NCBI RefSeq assembly: GCF_004798685.1
Contig: NZ_CP039291.1
Location: 124,001 to 188,000, forward strand
Source of the DNA: Cellulomonas shaoxiangyii
Lineage (GTDB): Bacteria; Actinomycetota; Actinomycetes; Actinomycetales; Cellulomonadaceae
Direction of reading: 5' to 3'
DNA: 64,000 bases
The translations under genes and the position numbers were made by a program. Of the stretch, positions 33,588-42,357 are shown piece by piece. The notes below the pieces were generated by a model, which was not told the origin of the DNA, ran no database searches, and worked only from the letters and a program-made list of their open reading frames with translations. Each line of letters begins with the position of its first letter. Position 1 is the stretch's first letter.

Positions 33588-36152
33588 CTACTCCGACGCG
33601 ATCGCGTCCAGGACGCGCAGGCGCGACGCCCGCCCCGCCGGCCACACCGCCGCCAGGACCCCGACCACCGCGGCGAGCGCGACCATCGCGAGCAGCTGGC
33701 CCCACGGCAGGACGAGCCGGTCCAGCCCCTGCTCCGCGTAGACGCGCGGCATGGCCGACGCGAGCCCGACGCCCACCGCGAGCCCGACGAGCGTGCCGAA
33801 CACGGCCGTCAGCACCGACTCGACGGTCACCGTGCCGGCCAGCTGCAGCCGCCCCAGCCCGACCGCGCGCAGCAGCCCGATCTCGCGCGTGCGCTCGATC
33901 ACCGACAGGGCGAGCGTGTTCACGATGCCGAGCACGGCGATCACCAGCGACAACCCGAGCAGCGCGTAGAGGATGACGAGGAGCTGGTCGACCTGCGCGG
34001 CGAGGGCGTCGACGTACTCCTCGCGGTCCTGCACGGACACCACCACGTACGGCGCGACGGCGGCGGCGACGGCGGCGCGCAGGTCGGCGACGTCCGTGCC
34101 GGTGGACGCGTCGAGGAACACGGTGTCGACCTGCGGCTCGGGTGCCAGCGCGTCGAGGACGTCGCGCGTGACGACCACCGGCGTGCCCAGCACCTGCGTG
34201 TCGACCACCGCCGCGACCGTGAGCTCGCGCGCACCGGCCGGTGTGGTCACGGTGACGGTGTCGCCCACGTGCCAGTCGCCGTCGGCGACCCGCGCGTTGA
34301 CGACCGCGGACGCGTCGTCGAGGTCGGCGGGGTCGCCCTCGACGACGTCGACGAGGACCGTGCTGCCGAGCACGCCGGGTTCCAGCCCGACGACCACGCC
34401 GCCCGGCGCGGCGGTGGGCTCGCCCGGTGCGGCCGAGACCCCCGCGGGCGTGGACGCGACCTCCGCCGCACGGCCGACCTCCGGCAGGGCGCGCACGTCC
34501 GCGACCGCGCCGGCCGGGACCGCGCCCGTCGCGGACCGCAGCACCAGGTCGGCCTCGGTCGAGCTCTCGACGACGCTCGCGAGCGACGCCTGCGCCGACG
34601 CGGCGATCACCGACACCGCGCCGACGAGCGCCATGCCGACGACGAGCGCACCGGCCGTCGCGGCCGTGCGCCGCGGGTTGCGCGTCACGTTGCCGCGGGC
34701 GAGGCGGCCCATCGGCGGCAGCAGCCGCACGAACGGTGCCGCGAGCGCCCCCATCGCCGCCCGGGCCACGGTGGGCGCGGCGACGAGCACGCCGACGAGC
34801 ACCGCCGCCGCACCGCCCCCGAGCAGCACGTCGGCCGCGCCCAGGGCCGGGCGGGCCGCCGCCGTCGCGACGCCCGCCACGCCCAGCGCGACCACGGCGC
34901 CGCCGGCCCACGCGCGCCGCCGCAGCGAGCGCTCGGGTGCGGTGACCTCGCCGCGCATCGCCTCGACCGGCGGCACGAGCGCCGCCGTGCGCGCGGGGAC
35001 CGCGGCCGCGAGCGCGGACACCACCGTGCCGACCGCCAGGCACAGCACCACGGTGCCGCCCTCGAGCGGCACGTCGCCGGTCAGGTCCATCCCGACCTGC
35101 CCCAGCACGACGCGGAGCGCCGACACGAGGCCCAGCCCGCCGAGCACCCCGAGCGCCGCACCCACGAGCCCCACCGCGACGGCCTGCCCGACGACCACGC
35201 CGAACACCTGCGCCGGCGACGCGCCCACCGCGCGCAGCAGCGCGAACTCGCGCACGCGCTGGCGCACCGACATCTGGAACGTGTTGGCGATGAGGAACGC
35301 GCCGACGAACAGCGAGACGACGGCGAACACCAGCAGGAACGTCGTGACGAACCCGAGCAGCCGGTCGATGTCGGCCTGCAGGTCCGCGCGCAGCGACGCA
35401 CCCGTCACGACCTCCGCGCCCGCACCGCCCGGCAGGTCGGGCAGTGCCGCGGCCACCGCGTCCACCAGGGCCTCCTCGCTGAGCCCGTCGCGGGCGTGGA
35501 CGGCGACGGTCGCGACCGTGCCGTCGGGGGCGTACGCGGCCACGCCCGTGTCGCGGTCGAGGAGGACGAGCGTCGCGCCGGCCAGCGGCCCGCCCGCGGA
35601 GACCTCGCCGACCACCTCGACCTCGCGCACCTCGCCGCCGAGCACGATGCGCGTGCGGTCGCCGACCGCCAGCCCGGACGAGGCGAGCGTCGCCTCCTCG
35701 AGCGCGACCTCGCCGGCCGCCGCCGGGGCGCGTCCGGCCACGACGCGCAGGGCCGGGTCCCGCGGGTCGGCGGCGATGCCGATGCTCGGCGCCTGCGTGG
35801 ACTGCACCGCGGTGCCGTCGGCGCCGACGAGCACGACCGGCCCGGACACGTCGGGCAGCGCGGCACGCACGCCGTCGACCCGCGCGAGCTCCTCGGCGAG
35901 CGCGAGCGGGACGGGGGTGCGCGCGTCGCCGACCGGCCCGGTCGCCCCCGCGCCGCCGGGCAGCGGCTCGGCGCCGCGCACGTACGCGTCCGCCGGCGCC
36001 TGCGCGTCGACGATCCCGTGGAACGTGTCGGACAGCATCGCGCGCAGCGCGAACGTGCCCGCGACGAACGCGACGCCCAGCGCGACCGCCAGCACCGACA
36101 GCGCGAACCGCACCGCGTGGGCGCGCACGCCCCGGAGCGTGAAGCGCAGCAT
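33588..36152 (-). CDS. FtsX/MacB-type ABC transporter permease
   Basis: 854 residues with two FtsX domains. One N-terminal helix and a large extracellular region (about 50-255) lead to three helices, then a second extracellular region (about 530-715) and a final group of helices. LLRAVGASPAQVFGVVVG and LLRAVGLGRLQLAGTVTV are the paired coupling segments. Such permeases export lipids, peptides or drugs or act as mechanical couplers. ATG 36152 overlaps the ATPase stop (TGATG). Being directly upstream of the acyl-chain operon and co-oriented, it could export the product, but that is a guess. Confidence 0.88.
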   Translation of the reverse strand: MLRFTLRGVRAHAVRFALSVLAVALGVAFVAGTFALRAMLSDTFHGIVDAQAPADAYVRGAEPLPGGAGATGPVGDARTPVPLALAEELARVDGVRAALPDVSGPVVLVGADGTAVQSTQAPSIGIAADPRDPALRVVAGRAPAAAGEVALEEATLASSGLAVGDRTRIVLGGEVREVEVVGEVSAGGPLAGATLVLLDRDTGVAAYAPDGTVATVAVHARDGLSEEALVDAVAAALPDLPGGAGAEVVTGASLRADLQADIDRLLGFVTTFLLVFAVVSLFVGAFLIANTFQMSVRQRVREFALLRAVGASPAQVFGVVVGQAVAVGLVGAALGVLGGLGLVSALRVVLGQVGMDLTGDVPLEGGTVVLCLAVGTVVSALAAAVPARTAALVPPVEAMRGEVTAPERSLRRRAWAGGAVVALGVAGVATAAARPALGAADVLLGGGAAAVLVGVLVAAPTVARAAMGALAAPFVRLLPPMGRLARGNVTRNPRRTAATAGALVVGMALVGAVSVIAASAQASLASVVESSTEADLVLRSATGAVPAGAVADVRALPEVGRAAEVASTPAGVSAAPGEPTAAPGGVVVGLEPGVLGSTVLVDVVEGDPADLDDASAVVNARVADGDWHVGDTVTVTTPAGARELTVAAVVDTQVLGTPVVVTRDVLDALAPEPQVDTVFLDASTGTDVADLRAAVAAAVAPYVVVSVQDREEYVDALAAQVDQLLVILYALLGLSLVIAVLGIVNTLALSVIERTREIGLLRAVGLGRLQLAGTVTVESVLTAVFGTLVGLAVGVGLASAMPRVYAEQGLDRLVLPWGQLLAMVALAAVVGVLAAVWPAGRASRLRVLDAIASE

Positions 36153-36910
36153 CAGCGGGTCGGCGCCGGGGGAGCCGCGGCCCGCCGGGTGAGGTCCGCC
36201 AGCCGGTCGAGGACGGTGTCCGGCGTGGGGTCGGCCAGCTCGTCGACGACCCGCCCGTCGGCGAGGAACAGGACGCGGTCGGCGTAGGACGCGGCCGTCG
36301 GGTCGTGCGTGACCATGACGACGGACTGCCCGAGCTCGTCGACGGACCGGCGCAGGAACGACAGCACCTCGCGCGCCGACGCGGAGTCGAGGTTGCCCGT
36401 CGGCTCGTCGGCGAACACGACGGCCGGCCGCGTGACGAGCGCCCGGGCGCACGCGACGCGCTGCTGCTGCCCGCCGGAGAGCTCCGCCGGCCGGTGGCCG
36501 AGCCGGTCGGCCAGCCCGACGGCGCGCACCACGGCGTCCAGGTGCGCGCGGTCCACGGGGCGGCGCGCGATGTCGAGCGGCAGCGTGATGTTCTCCAGCG
36601 CCGTGAGCGTGGGCACGAGGTTGAACGCCTGGAAGACGAAGCCGATGCGGTCGCGGCGCAGGCGGGTGAGCCGCCGCTCCGACATCGCGCTCACCTCCTC
36701 GCCGTCCACGACGACGGTGCCCGAGGTGGGCCGGTCGAGGCCCGCCATGCAGTGCATCAGCGTCGACTTCCCGGAGCCCGAGGGGCCCATCGTCGCGGTG
36801 AGGCGGCCGCGCTCGAAGTCCACGTCGACGCCGTCGAGGGCGCGCACCGCGGTCTCCCCGCGCCCGTAGGTGCGGGTGAGCGCCCGGGCGCTCGCGATCG
36901 GCGTCGTCAC
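36152..36910 (-). CDS. LolD/MacB-like ABC transporter ATPase
   Basis: 252 residues with Walker [11 protein letters not shown]-loop [17 protein letters not shown], signature [15 protein letters not shown], Walker [14 protein letters not shown] and the switch His in VTHDPTAAS. The sequence is that of ATPases paired with FtsX-type permeases. GTG 36910 opens the two-gene transporter unit. The C-terminal 30 residues extend past the core. It powers the adjoining permease. Confidence 0.92.
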   Translation of the reverse strand: MTTPIASARALTRTYGRGETAVRALDGVDVDFERGRLTATMGPSGSGKSTLMHCMAGLDRPTSGTVVVDGEEVSAMSERRLTRLRRDRIGFVFQAFNLVPTLTALENITLPLDIARRPVDRAHLDAVVRAVGLADRLGHRPAELSGGQQQRVACARALVTRPAVVFADEPTGNLDSASAREVLSFLRRSVDELGQSVVMVTHDPTAASYADRVLFLADGRVVDELADPTPDTVLDRLADLTRRAAAPPAPTR

Positions 36911-37066
36911 GGGGTCCGGCCCGGCGGGCGGGCGCTGTCGGTCACGGGCCCATCGTCCCGCCGTGCGGGCGCCGGTGCCCGTCGGCGACCTCGGGGTCAC
37001 GGCCCGCCGCCGGGGTCCTCGTCGGTGCGCGACCGCGTCCGGGCGGCGGCCCGCGCGGTGCGCGCC

Positions 37067-37072
37067 TAGCCT
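37067..37072 (+). promoter_or_regulatory. -10-like box seven bases before an ATG (possible leaderless start)
   Basis: TAGCCT is followed by 7 bases and the ATG at 37080. The mRNA would begin at or near the start codon. No ribosome binding site is seen. Confidence 0.5.
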
Positions 37073-37079
37073 GACGGGC

Positions 37080-37697
37080 ATGGCGCGCTACTTCGACGTC
37101 CACCCGCAGACGCCCCAGCCGCGGGCGGTCGCGCAGGTCGTCGCGATGCTCCGCGACGACGCGCTCATCGCCTACCCGACCGACTCGATGTACGCGCTCG
37201 GCACGCGGATGGGCAACCACGCCGGTGCGGAGCGCATCCGGCGCATCCGCCACCTCGACGACGGGCACCACTTCACGCTCGTGTGCGCGGACTTCGCGCA
37301 GCTGGGCCAGCTCGTGCACCTCGACAACGCGGCGTTCCGCGCGATCAAGGCGGCGACGCCCGGCCCGTACACGTTCATCCTCCCGGCGACGCCGGAGGTG
37401 CCCCGGCGCCTCGCGCACGAGAAGAAGCGGTCGGTCGGCGTGCGCATCCCTGACGACCCGGTCGCGTGCGCGATCCTGCGCGAGCTCGGCGAGCCGCTGC
37501 TCTCCAGCAGCCTGCTCATGCCGGGTGCGGACTGGCCCATGACCGAGGGCTGGCAGATCAAGGAGGAGCTCGACGACCAGCTCGACGCCGTCGTCGACGC
37601 GGGCGACCGGGGGACGACGCCCACGACGGTCGTCGACTGGACGTCCGGCGCCCCCGAGGTCGTGCGCGAGGGCGCGGGCGACCCGACGCGGTTCTGA
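37080..37697 (+). CDS. YciO/YrdC-family (Sua5-like) protein
   Basis: 205 residues of the Sua5/YrdC/YciO family. AYPTDSMYALG at about residues 31-41, KAATPGPYTFILPAT and SVGVRIPDDPVACAIL are diagnostic, and the length and the KKRSVGVR form fit YciO rather than the tRNA threonylcarbamoyl enzyme TsaC. YciO proteins have an uncertain function, with weak threonylcarbamoyl-AMP activity reported for relatives. It lies just upstream of a LOG-like gene and is likely cotranscribed with it. Confidence 0.85.
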   Translation: MARYFDVHPQTPQPRAVAQVVAMLRDDALIAYPTDSMYALGTRMGNHAGAERIRRIRHLDDGHHFTLVCADFAQLGQLVHLDNAAFRAIKAATPGPYTFILPATPEVPRRLAHEKKRSVGVRIPDDPVACAILRELGEPLLSSSLLMPGADWPMTEGWQIKEELDDQLDAVVDAGDRGTTPTTVVDWTSGAPEVVREGAGDPTRF

Positions 37698-37717
37698 GTG
37701 GGCCGGTGGGCGGGCCG

Positions 37718-38212
37718 GTGAGCGGGCTGGGGCGGGTCGCCGGGCGCGACCGCGTGTACGTGGCCGTGGTCGGGCCCTCGGCGCCGACGACCGCGCAGGA
37801 GCGGGACGCCGAGGAGGTCGGCGCGGCGCTGGCGCGGCGGGGCCACGTCGTCGTGTGCGGCGGGCGCGGCGGGGTGATGGAGGCGGTCGCGCGCGGCGCC
37901 GCGGGCGCCGGCGGGGAGGTCGTCGGGCTGCTGCCGGGCACGGACCGCGCCGAGGCCAACCCGTACGTCACCGTCGCGCTGCCCACCGGCCTCGGCGACG
38001 TCCGGAACGCGCTCGTGGTCCGGGCGGCCGACGTCGTGGTGGCGGTCGGCACCTCGTGGGGGACGCTCAACGAGGTCGCCCTCGCCGTCTCCGTCGGCAC
38101 CCCCGTGGTCGCCATCGGCGGGTGGCCCCTCCCGGACGCGGGCGGGCCGCGGTACGTCCGCACGCCCGCCGAGGCGATCACGGCGGTCGACGCGCTGCTC
38201 GGCGACCGCTGA
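37718..38212 (+). CDS. LOG-like / TIGR00725-family nucleotide-binding protein
   Basis: 164 residues in the lysine-decarboxylase-like Rossmann group. VYVAVVGPSAPT, VVCGGRGGVMEAVARGA and VAVGTSWGTLNEVALA show the family; the GGRGGVMEA loop replaces the PGGxGTxxE of true LOG cytokinin-activating enzymes, which weakens a phosphoribohydrolase call. GTG 37718 is one of two possible starts (the other is 37706). It sits between the YciO-like and uracil-DNA glycosylase genes, 7 bases before the latter. Confidence 0.72.
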   Translation: MSGLGRVAGRDRVYVAVVGPSAPTTAQERDAEEVGAALARRGHVVVCGGRGGVMEAVARGAAGAGGEVVGLLPGTDRAEANPYVTVALPTGLGDVRNALVVRAADVVVAVGTSWGTLNEVALAVSVGTPVVAIGGWPLPDAGGPRYVRTPAEAITAVDALLGDR

Positions 38213-38219
38213 CGGCGCG

Positions 38220-38987
38220 ATGACCGCCGCCGACGTGCCCCGCACCGCCGCGGACGTGGTCCGCGCCGCCGGCACCGCGCCGGACCTGGAGACGCTCGAC
38301 GCGCGCGTCGTCGACTGCTTCGCGTGCCCGCGCCTGGTCGCGTGGCGGGAGGCGGTCGCCGCGGCGCCACGGGCGTCGTTCCGCGGGCAGACCTACTGGG
38401 CCCGGCCGGTGCCCGGGTTCGGGGACCCGCACGCGCGCGTGCAGGTCGTGGGGCTCGCGCCGGCCGCGCACGGCGCGAACCGCACGGGCCGCATGTTCAC
38501 CGGGGACCGCTCCGGGGACTTCCTGTTCGCGGCGATGCACCGGGTCGGCATGGCCAACCAGCCGACGTCCGTGAGCGCCGACGACGGGCTGACGCTGACG
38601 GACGTCCGCGTCACCGCGCCCGTCCGCTGCGCCCCGCCCGCCAACGCCCCGACGCCCGAGGAGCGGCGCACGTGCGGCCCGTGGCTCGCGCGCGAGATCG
38701 AGGTGGTCGCGGCGCGCGTGCTCGTGGTGCTGGGCGGCTTCGGCTGGCAGGCGGTCCTGACGACGCTCTCCGAGCAGGGCTGGGACGTGCCCCGCCCCCG
38801 GCCGGCGTTCGCGCACGGCGCCGAGGTGGTGCTGCGCCGCCGTGCGGGTGCCGGTGCGGCCGACGGCCGCGCCCTCACCCTGCTCGGGTGCTTCCACGTG
38901 AGCCAGCAGAACACCTTCACGCGGCGCCTGACGCCGGAGATGCTCGACGCCGTCCTCCTGCGCGCCCGCGCGCTCGCGGACGGCTGA
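38220..38987 (+). CDS. Type-5 uracil-DNA glycosylase (UdgB-like)
   Basis: 255 residues. GLAPAAHGANRTGRMFTGD is the active-site loop of the UdgB family, which removes uracil and other deaminated bases from DNA; TLLGCFHVSQQNTFT carries the second conserved loop. Cysteines in DCFACPR and VRCAPPANAPTPEERRTC are placed to bind a 4Fe-4S cluster. This family is frequent in high-GC actinobacteria, where cytosine deamination is a large burden. Confidence 0.9.
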   Translation: MTAADVPRTAADVVRAAGTAPDLETLDARVVDCFACPRLVAWREAVAAAPRASFRGQTYWARPVPGFGDPHARVQVVGLAPAAHGANRTGRMFTGDRSGDFLFAAMHRVGMANQPTSVSADDGLTLTDVRVTAPVRCAPPANAPTPEERRTCGPWLAREIEVVAARVLVVLGGFGWQAVLTTLSEQGWDVPRPRPAFAHGAEVVLRRRAGAGAADGRALTLLGCFHVSQQNTFTRRLTPEMLDAVLLRARALADG

Positions 38988-39003
38988 CGCCCCCGCCGCG
39001 GGG

Positions 39004-39861
39004 TCACCGGGTCAGGGCGACGACCACGAGGTAGCCGTTGACGACCAGGTGCATCGCGATCGTCAGCGGCACGTTGCGGTACCGGGACCACAGGTACCCG
39101 ACCGTCAGCCCGAACGACCCCTGCGCGACGAGCGCGGCGGCGACCTCGACGACCGGTCCCTGCCCCTGCCGCGTCCCGACGTGCATCAGCGCGAACACCG
39201 CCGTCGCGACCGCGATGCCGCCCCACCGCCCGAGCAGGGCCTCGAGCCGCGTCTGCAGCCACACGCGGTAGAACAGCTCCTCGCCGATGCCCGCGGCCAC
39301 GGCCGTGGCCAGCGCGGCGGCCACGACGAGCTCCACCGGGTACGCCGAGTAGTCCGGCACCGGCACCCACGGCGCGGCCTGCGAGAGCGCGGTCCAGACG
39401 ACCAGCACGACGGCCGGCGCCCACCACCTCCACGCACCGGGCGCCCACGCCGCGGACGTCGCCCCGCGGGTGACGGCCACGACCAGTCCCGGCACCGCGA
39501 CCAGCAGCAGGACCTTCACGAGGTGGTACCACTCGGACCGGCCGACGTCCGCGACGCCCACGACGACCGGGAAGGCCACCGCGCACGCCAGCAGCGCGGC
39601 CACCGCCGCCCCGAGCCGCCGCCGGTCGACGACCGCGGGTGCCAGGTCCGGCGCGCGCGGGGGCAGCAGCCGGATCAGCGCGAGGGCGACGGCAGCCGGC
39701 AGCAGCACCTGCCAGTACGGGACGACGGGTGCGCCGTCGTCGGCGGACTCCCGCACGCCCGCGGGCGCCAGGGCGAGGAGCGTGCCGAGCGCGACGAGGG
39801 CGAGCGCGGCCAGGCCGACGGCGAGCCGGGTGCCGGTGCGGGCGTACGGGGGAGTGGTCAC
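39004..39861 (-). CDS. CPBP-family intramembrane metalloprotease
   Basis: 285 residues with about eight hydrophobic segments. The CPBP (Abi/Rce1-like) motifs EELFYRVWLQTR and FALMHVGT provide the glutamates and histidines for zinc binding, and a third motif with a His lies in IAMHLVVNGYL. Members cut membrane substrates, and some protect bacteriocin producers, but most have unknown roles. GTG 39861 is the start. It converges with the uracil-DNA glycosylase gene. Confidence 0.85.
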   Translation of the reverse strand: MTTPPYARTGTRLAVGLAALALVALGTLLALAPAGVRESADDGAPVVPYWQVLLPAAVALALIRLLPPRAPDLAPAVVDRRRLGAAVAALLACAVAFPVVVGVADVGRSEWYHLVKVLLLVAVPGLVVAVTRGATSAAWAPGAWRWWAPAVVLVVWTALSQAAPWVPVPDYSAYPVELVVAAALATAVAAGIGEELFYRVWLQTRLEALLGRWGGIAVATAVFALMHVGTRQGQGPVVEVAAALVAQGSFGLTVGYLWSRYRNVPLTIAMHLVVNGYLVVVALTR

Positions 39862-40001
39862 GCGCCGACGGTAGGAACGGCCGACCGCCGGCCGCCTCGT
39901 CCGGACGGACGAGGCCGCCCCGCGCGTCTCCGCCGTTCCGACGGCGTTCGGCGCGCCGTCTCCGCACGCGTGCGCGCGCCCCGGTGACGTCCCCGCGCGC
40001 A

Positions 40002-40037
40002 CGACGGCCCGGCACCCCGCGGGGCACCGGGCCGTCG
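40002..40037 (-). terminator. Extended hairpin terminator after the SDR pair
   Basis: Arms 40002-40012 and 40027-40037 pair perfectly over 11 bases, and the enclosed CCCCGCGGGG adds an inner stem. It is 16 bases beyond the stop of the minus-strand gene ending at 40053. Confidence 0.75.
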
Positions 40038-40052
40038 GCGTGCGTGCGGCGG

Positions 40053-40703
40053 TCAGCCCGCCGCGACCGCCTCCGTGATCGGCTGGTCGCCCGCGACGAG
40101 CTCCCACTGCTTGCCGACGCTCGCCGGCTCCGCCAGCACGGCCGCGATCACCGCCGCGACGTCGGAGCGCGACACCTCACCGCGCGGCACGCTCGTGCCG
40201 AGCAGCACGCGTCCCGTGGCCGGGCCGTCGGTCAGGCCGCCCGGGCGGATGATCGTCCACGCGAGGTCGGAGGCGCGCAGGGCGGCGTCCGCGTCGCGCT
40301 TGGCCTCGACGTACGCGCGCCACACCTCGCCGGTGTCGTCCGGCACGGGCTCGTCGACGCCGATCGCGGAGACCTGCACGAACCGCTGCACACCGGCCCG
40401 CTGCGCGCCGTCGATCGACTTCAGCGCCCCGCCGAGGTCGACCGTCCTCTTGCGGTCCGCGCGACCGTCGGCGCCGGCACCCGCCGCGAAGACCACGGCG
40501 CCCGCGCCGGCGAACGCCGCCGCGAACGCGTCCGCGTCCTGGCCCTCGATGTCGAGCAGCCGCGGCTCCACGCCGGGGCCGCGCAGCTCGTCCGCGTGCT
40601 CCTGCTTGCGCACGAGCGGGACGACCTCGTCCCCCCGCTCCGCCAGCAGGGGGATGAGCGCGCGCGCGACCTTGCCGTGCCCGCCGACGATCGCGACCCG
40701 CAT
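40053..40703 (-). CDS. NAD(P)-binding atypical SDR
   Basis: 216 residues with a nucleotide loop GGHGKVARAL at residues 7-16, VVFAAGAGADG and WTIIRPGGLTDGPATGRV. It belongs to the atypical SDR proteins annotated as NAD(P)H-binding or YhfK-like; substrate unknown. Its ATG at 40703 overlaps the stop of the preceding SDR gene (TGATG), so they form a two-gene operon that ends in the hairpin at 40002-40037. A role in redox stress would fit the pair but is not shown. Confidence 0.8.
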   Translation of the reverse strand: MRVAIVGGHGKVARALIPLLAERGDEVVPLVRKQEHADELRGPGVEPRLLDIEGQDADAFAAAFAGAGAVVFAAGAGADGRADRKRTVDLGGALKSIDGAQRAGVQRFVQVSAIGVDEPVPDDTGEVWRAYVEAKRDADAALRASDLAWTIIRPGGLTDGPATGRVLLGTSVPRGEVSRSDVAAVIAAVLAEPASVGKQWELVAGDQPITEAVAAG

Positions 40704-41596
40704 CAGGCCAGCTTCCCGCCGGTGGCGACGATGCGGTCGCCCGTCACGTAGCTCGACTCCTGCGACGCGAAGAACACGAAGGCGGGCGCCATCTCGGCGG
40801 GCTGCCCGGCGCGGCCGAGGGGGGTGTCGCCGCCGAACGAGTCGACCTTCTCCTCGTCCATCGTCGCGGGGATCAGCGGGGTCCAGATCGGGCCCGGGCA
40901 GACCGCGTTGACGCGGATGCCCTGCTCGGCGAGCTGCTGCGCGAGGCCCTTGGTGAAGTTGAGGATCCCGGCCTTGGTGGTCGCGTAGTCGAGCAGGCCC
41001 GGGCTCGGGTCGAACGCCTGGATCGAGCTCGTGTTGACGATCGTCGAGCCGGGCTTCAGGTGCGGCAGCGCGGCCTTCGTGATCCAGAACATCGCGTACA
41101 GGTTGGTCTTGAAGACGCGGTCGAGCTGCTCGGTCGTGATGTCGGCGAGGCCGCCGGCCTGGTTCATCTGGAAGGCGGCGTTGTTCACGAGGATGTCGAG
41201 GCCACCGAGCTCGTCGACGGTGCGCTGCACGAGGTCGGTGCAGAACTGCTCGTCGCGGATGTCGCCGGGGATCGCGAGGGCCTTGCGGCCGGCCTCCTGG
41301 ACGAGGCGGACGGTCTCCTGCGCGTCGTCCTCCTCCTCGGGGAGGTACACGATCGCCACGTCGGCGCCCTCGCGCGAGTACGCGATGGCGACGGCCCGGC
41401 CGATGCCCGAGTCCCCACCGGTGATGAGCGCCTTGCGCCCGTCGAGGCGGCCGGAGCCGCGGTACGTGTGCTCGCCGTGGTCGGGCTCCTGCGGCATGTC
41501 CTCGGTGCGGCCGGGGTGCTCGATCGTCTCGCCGGTCTGCGCCTCGGTGCCGGGGTACTGGGAGCGGGGGTCCTGGTTCGTCGTCTGGTCAGCCAT
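40703..41596 (-). CDS. YghA/YhdG-like SDR oxidoreductase
   Basis: 297 residues. A polar 50-residue N-terminus rich in Gln/Glu/Gly precedes the Rossmann core with TGGDSGIGRAVA, NNAAFQ, YATTKAG and CPGPIWTPLIPAT, ending in YVTGDRIVATGG. The long leader is typical for the YghA-like branch of glucose/ribitol-type dehydrogenases linked with general stress in actinobacteria and bacilli. ATG 41596 (MADQTTN) fits the family start better than upstream Met codons. Confidence 0.85.
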   Translation of the reverse strand: MADQTTNQDPRSQYPGTEAQTGETIEHPGRTEDMPQEPDHGEHTYRGSGRLDGRKALITGGDSGIGRAVAIAYSREGADVAIVYLPEEEDDAQETVRLVQEAGRKALAIPGDIRDEQFCTDLVQRTVDELGGLDILVNNAAFQMNQAGGLADITTEQLDRVFKTNLYAMFWITKAALPHLKPGSTIVNTSSIQAFDPSPGLLDYATTKAGILNFTKGLAQQLAEQGIRVNAVCPGPIWTPLIPATMDEEKVDSFGGDTPLGRAGQPAEMAPAFVFFASQESSYVTGDRIVATGGKLA

Positions 41597-41769
41597 GCAC
41601 TCCATCGTCGGGAGCGAGCCGCCGCGCCGCACGCCGAGCCGCCGCACGGGGCCGACTTCATCCGTCGGGAGAGAGGTCGCGGCCGACCAGGGTGTCGACG
41701 CGGGCAGGGGTGTCGGGCCACGCTGGTAGCACGGCGCGGGCGCCGCGCCACCGTCCTGGGGAGGCCACG

Positions 41770-42189
41770 GTGCAGGTCCAGTTCGTCGCAGGGTTCGGTC
41801 CCATCACGCAGGACGCCGGCGCGGCCGGCGCGTTCTGGGCGGACGCACTCGGCATCCCGTTCCAGGAGCCCGCGCCCGGGTACTTCCGCAACGACTCGTT
41901 CTCGGGTGTCGGCTCGTTCGCGCGGTGGCCGCTGAGCCAGGCGGCGGAGGCGACCTTCGGCAGCCCGGACTGGCCCGTCGACCTGCCCGTGCCGCAGGCC
42001 TGGCTCGAGCTCGACGTCGCGTCCGCCCAGGCGGTCGCCGACGCGGTCGCGGAGCTGCGCGCCGCCGGCCACGAGGTCCTCGTCGACGCCCACGAGGAGC
42101 CGTGGGGCCAGACGACGGCGCGCATCCAGAGCCCGGAGGGCGTCCTCGTCGGCATCACGTACACCCCGTGGATGCACCGCGAGCCCTGA
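41770..42189 (+). CDS. Glyoxalase/VOC-family protein
   Basis: 139 residues with the vicinal-oxygen-chelate fold: a beta strand QVQFVAGFGPITQDA, GAFWADALGIPF, and the repeat half WLELDVASAQAVADAVAELR ending IQSPEGVLVGITYTPWM. These proteins bind a metal and act as isomerases, dioxygenases or resistance proteins; the substrate is unknown here. GTG 41770 follows GGAGG (41757-41761). A perfect hairpin ends the unit at 42240-42285. Confidence 0.8.
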   Translation: MQVQFVAGFGPITQDAGAAGAFWADALGIPFQEPAPGYFRNDSFSGVGSFARWPLSQAAEATFGSPDWPVDLPVPQAWLELDVASAQAVADAVAELRAAGHEVLVDAHEEPWGQTTARIQSPEGVLVGITYTPWMHREP

Positions 42190-42239
42190 CGCCCGCCACC
42201 GACCCGATCTCGGCGTCGGCCCGACCCCGGCCGTCGACC

Positions 42240-42285
42240 CCGGAGTTCCTCAGCACCTTCGGGGCCGCGTCCTGAGGAACTCCGG
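42240..42285. terminator. Hairpin terminator; dispersed repeat copy 3
   Basis: Arms 42240-42253 and 42272-42285 pair perfectly over 14 bases around an 18-base loop. CCGGAGTTCCTCAGCA belongs to the repeat family also seen at 105, 6671 and 43274. It lies 51 bases after the glyoxalase stop. Confidence 0.75.
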
Positions 42286-42357
42286 CGTGGCCGGCCTGAC
42301 CCGTGGGACCGTGGGGCGCCGGCGCCGCGACCGGCGCCGCACGACCCGAGGAGACCC

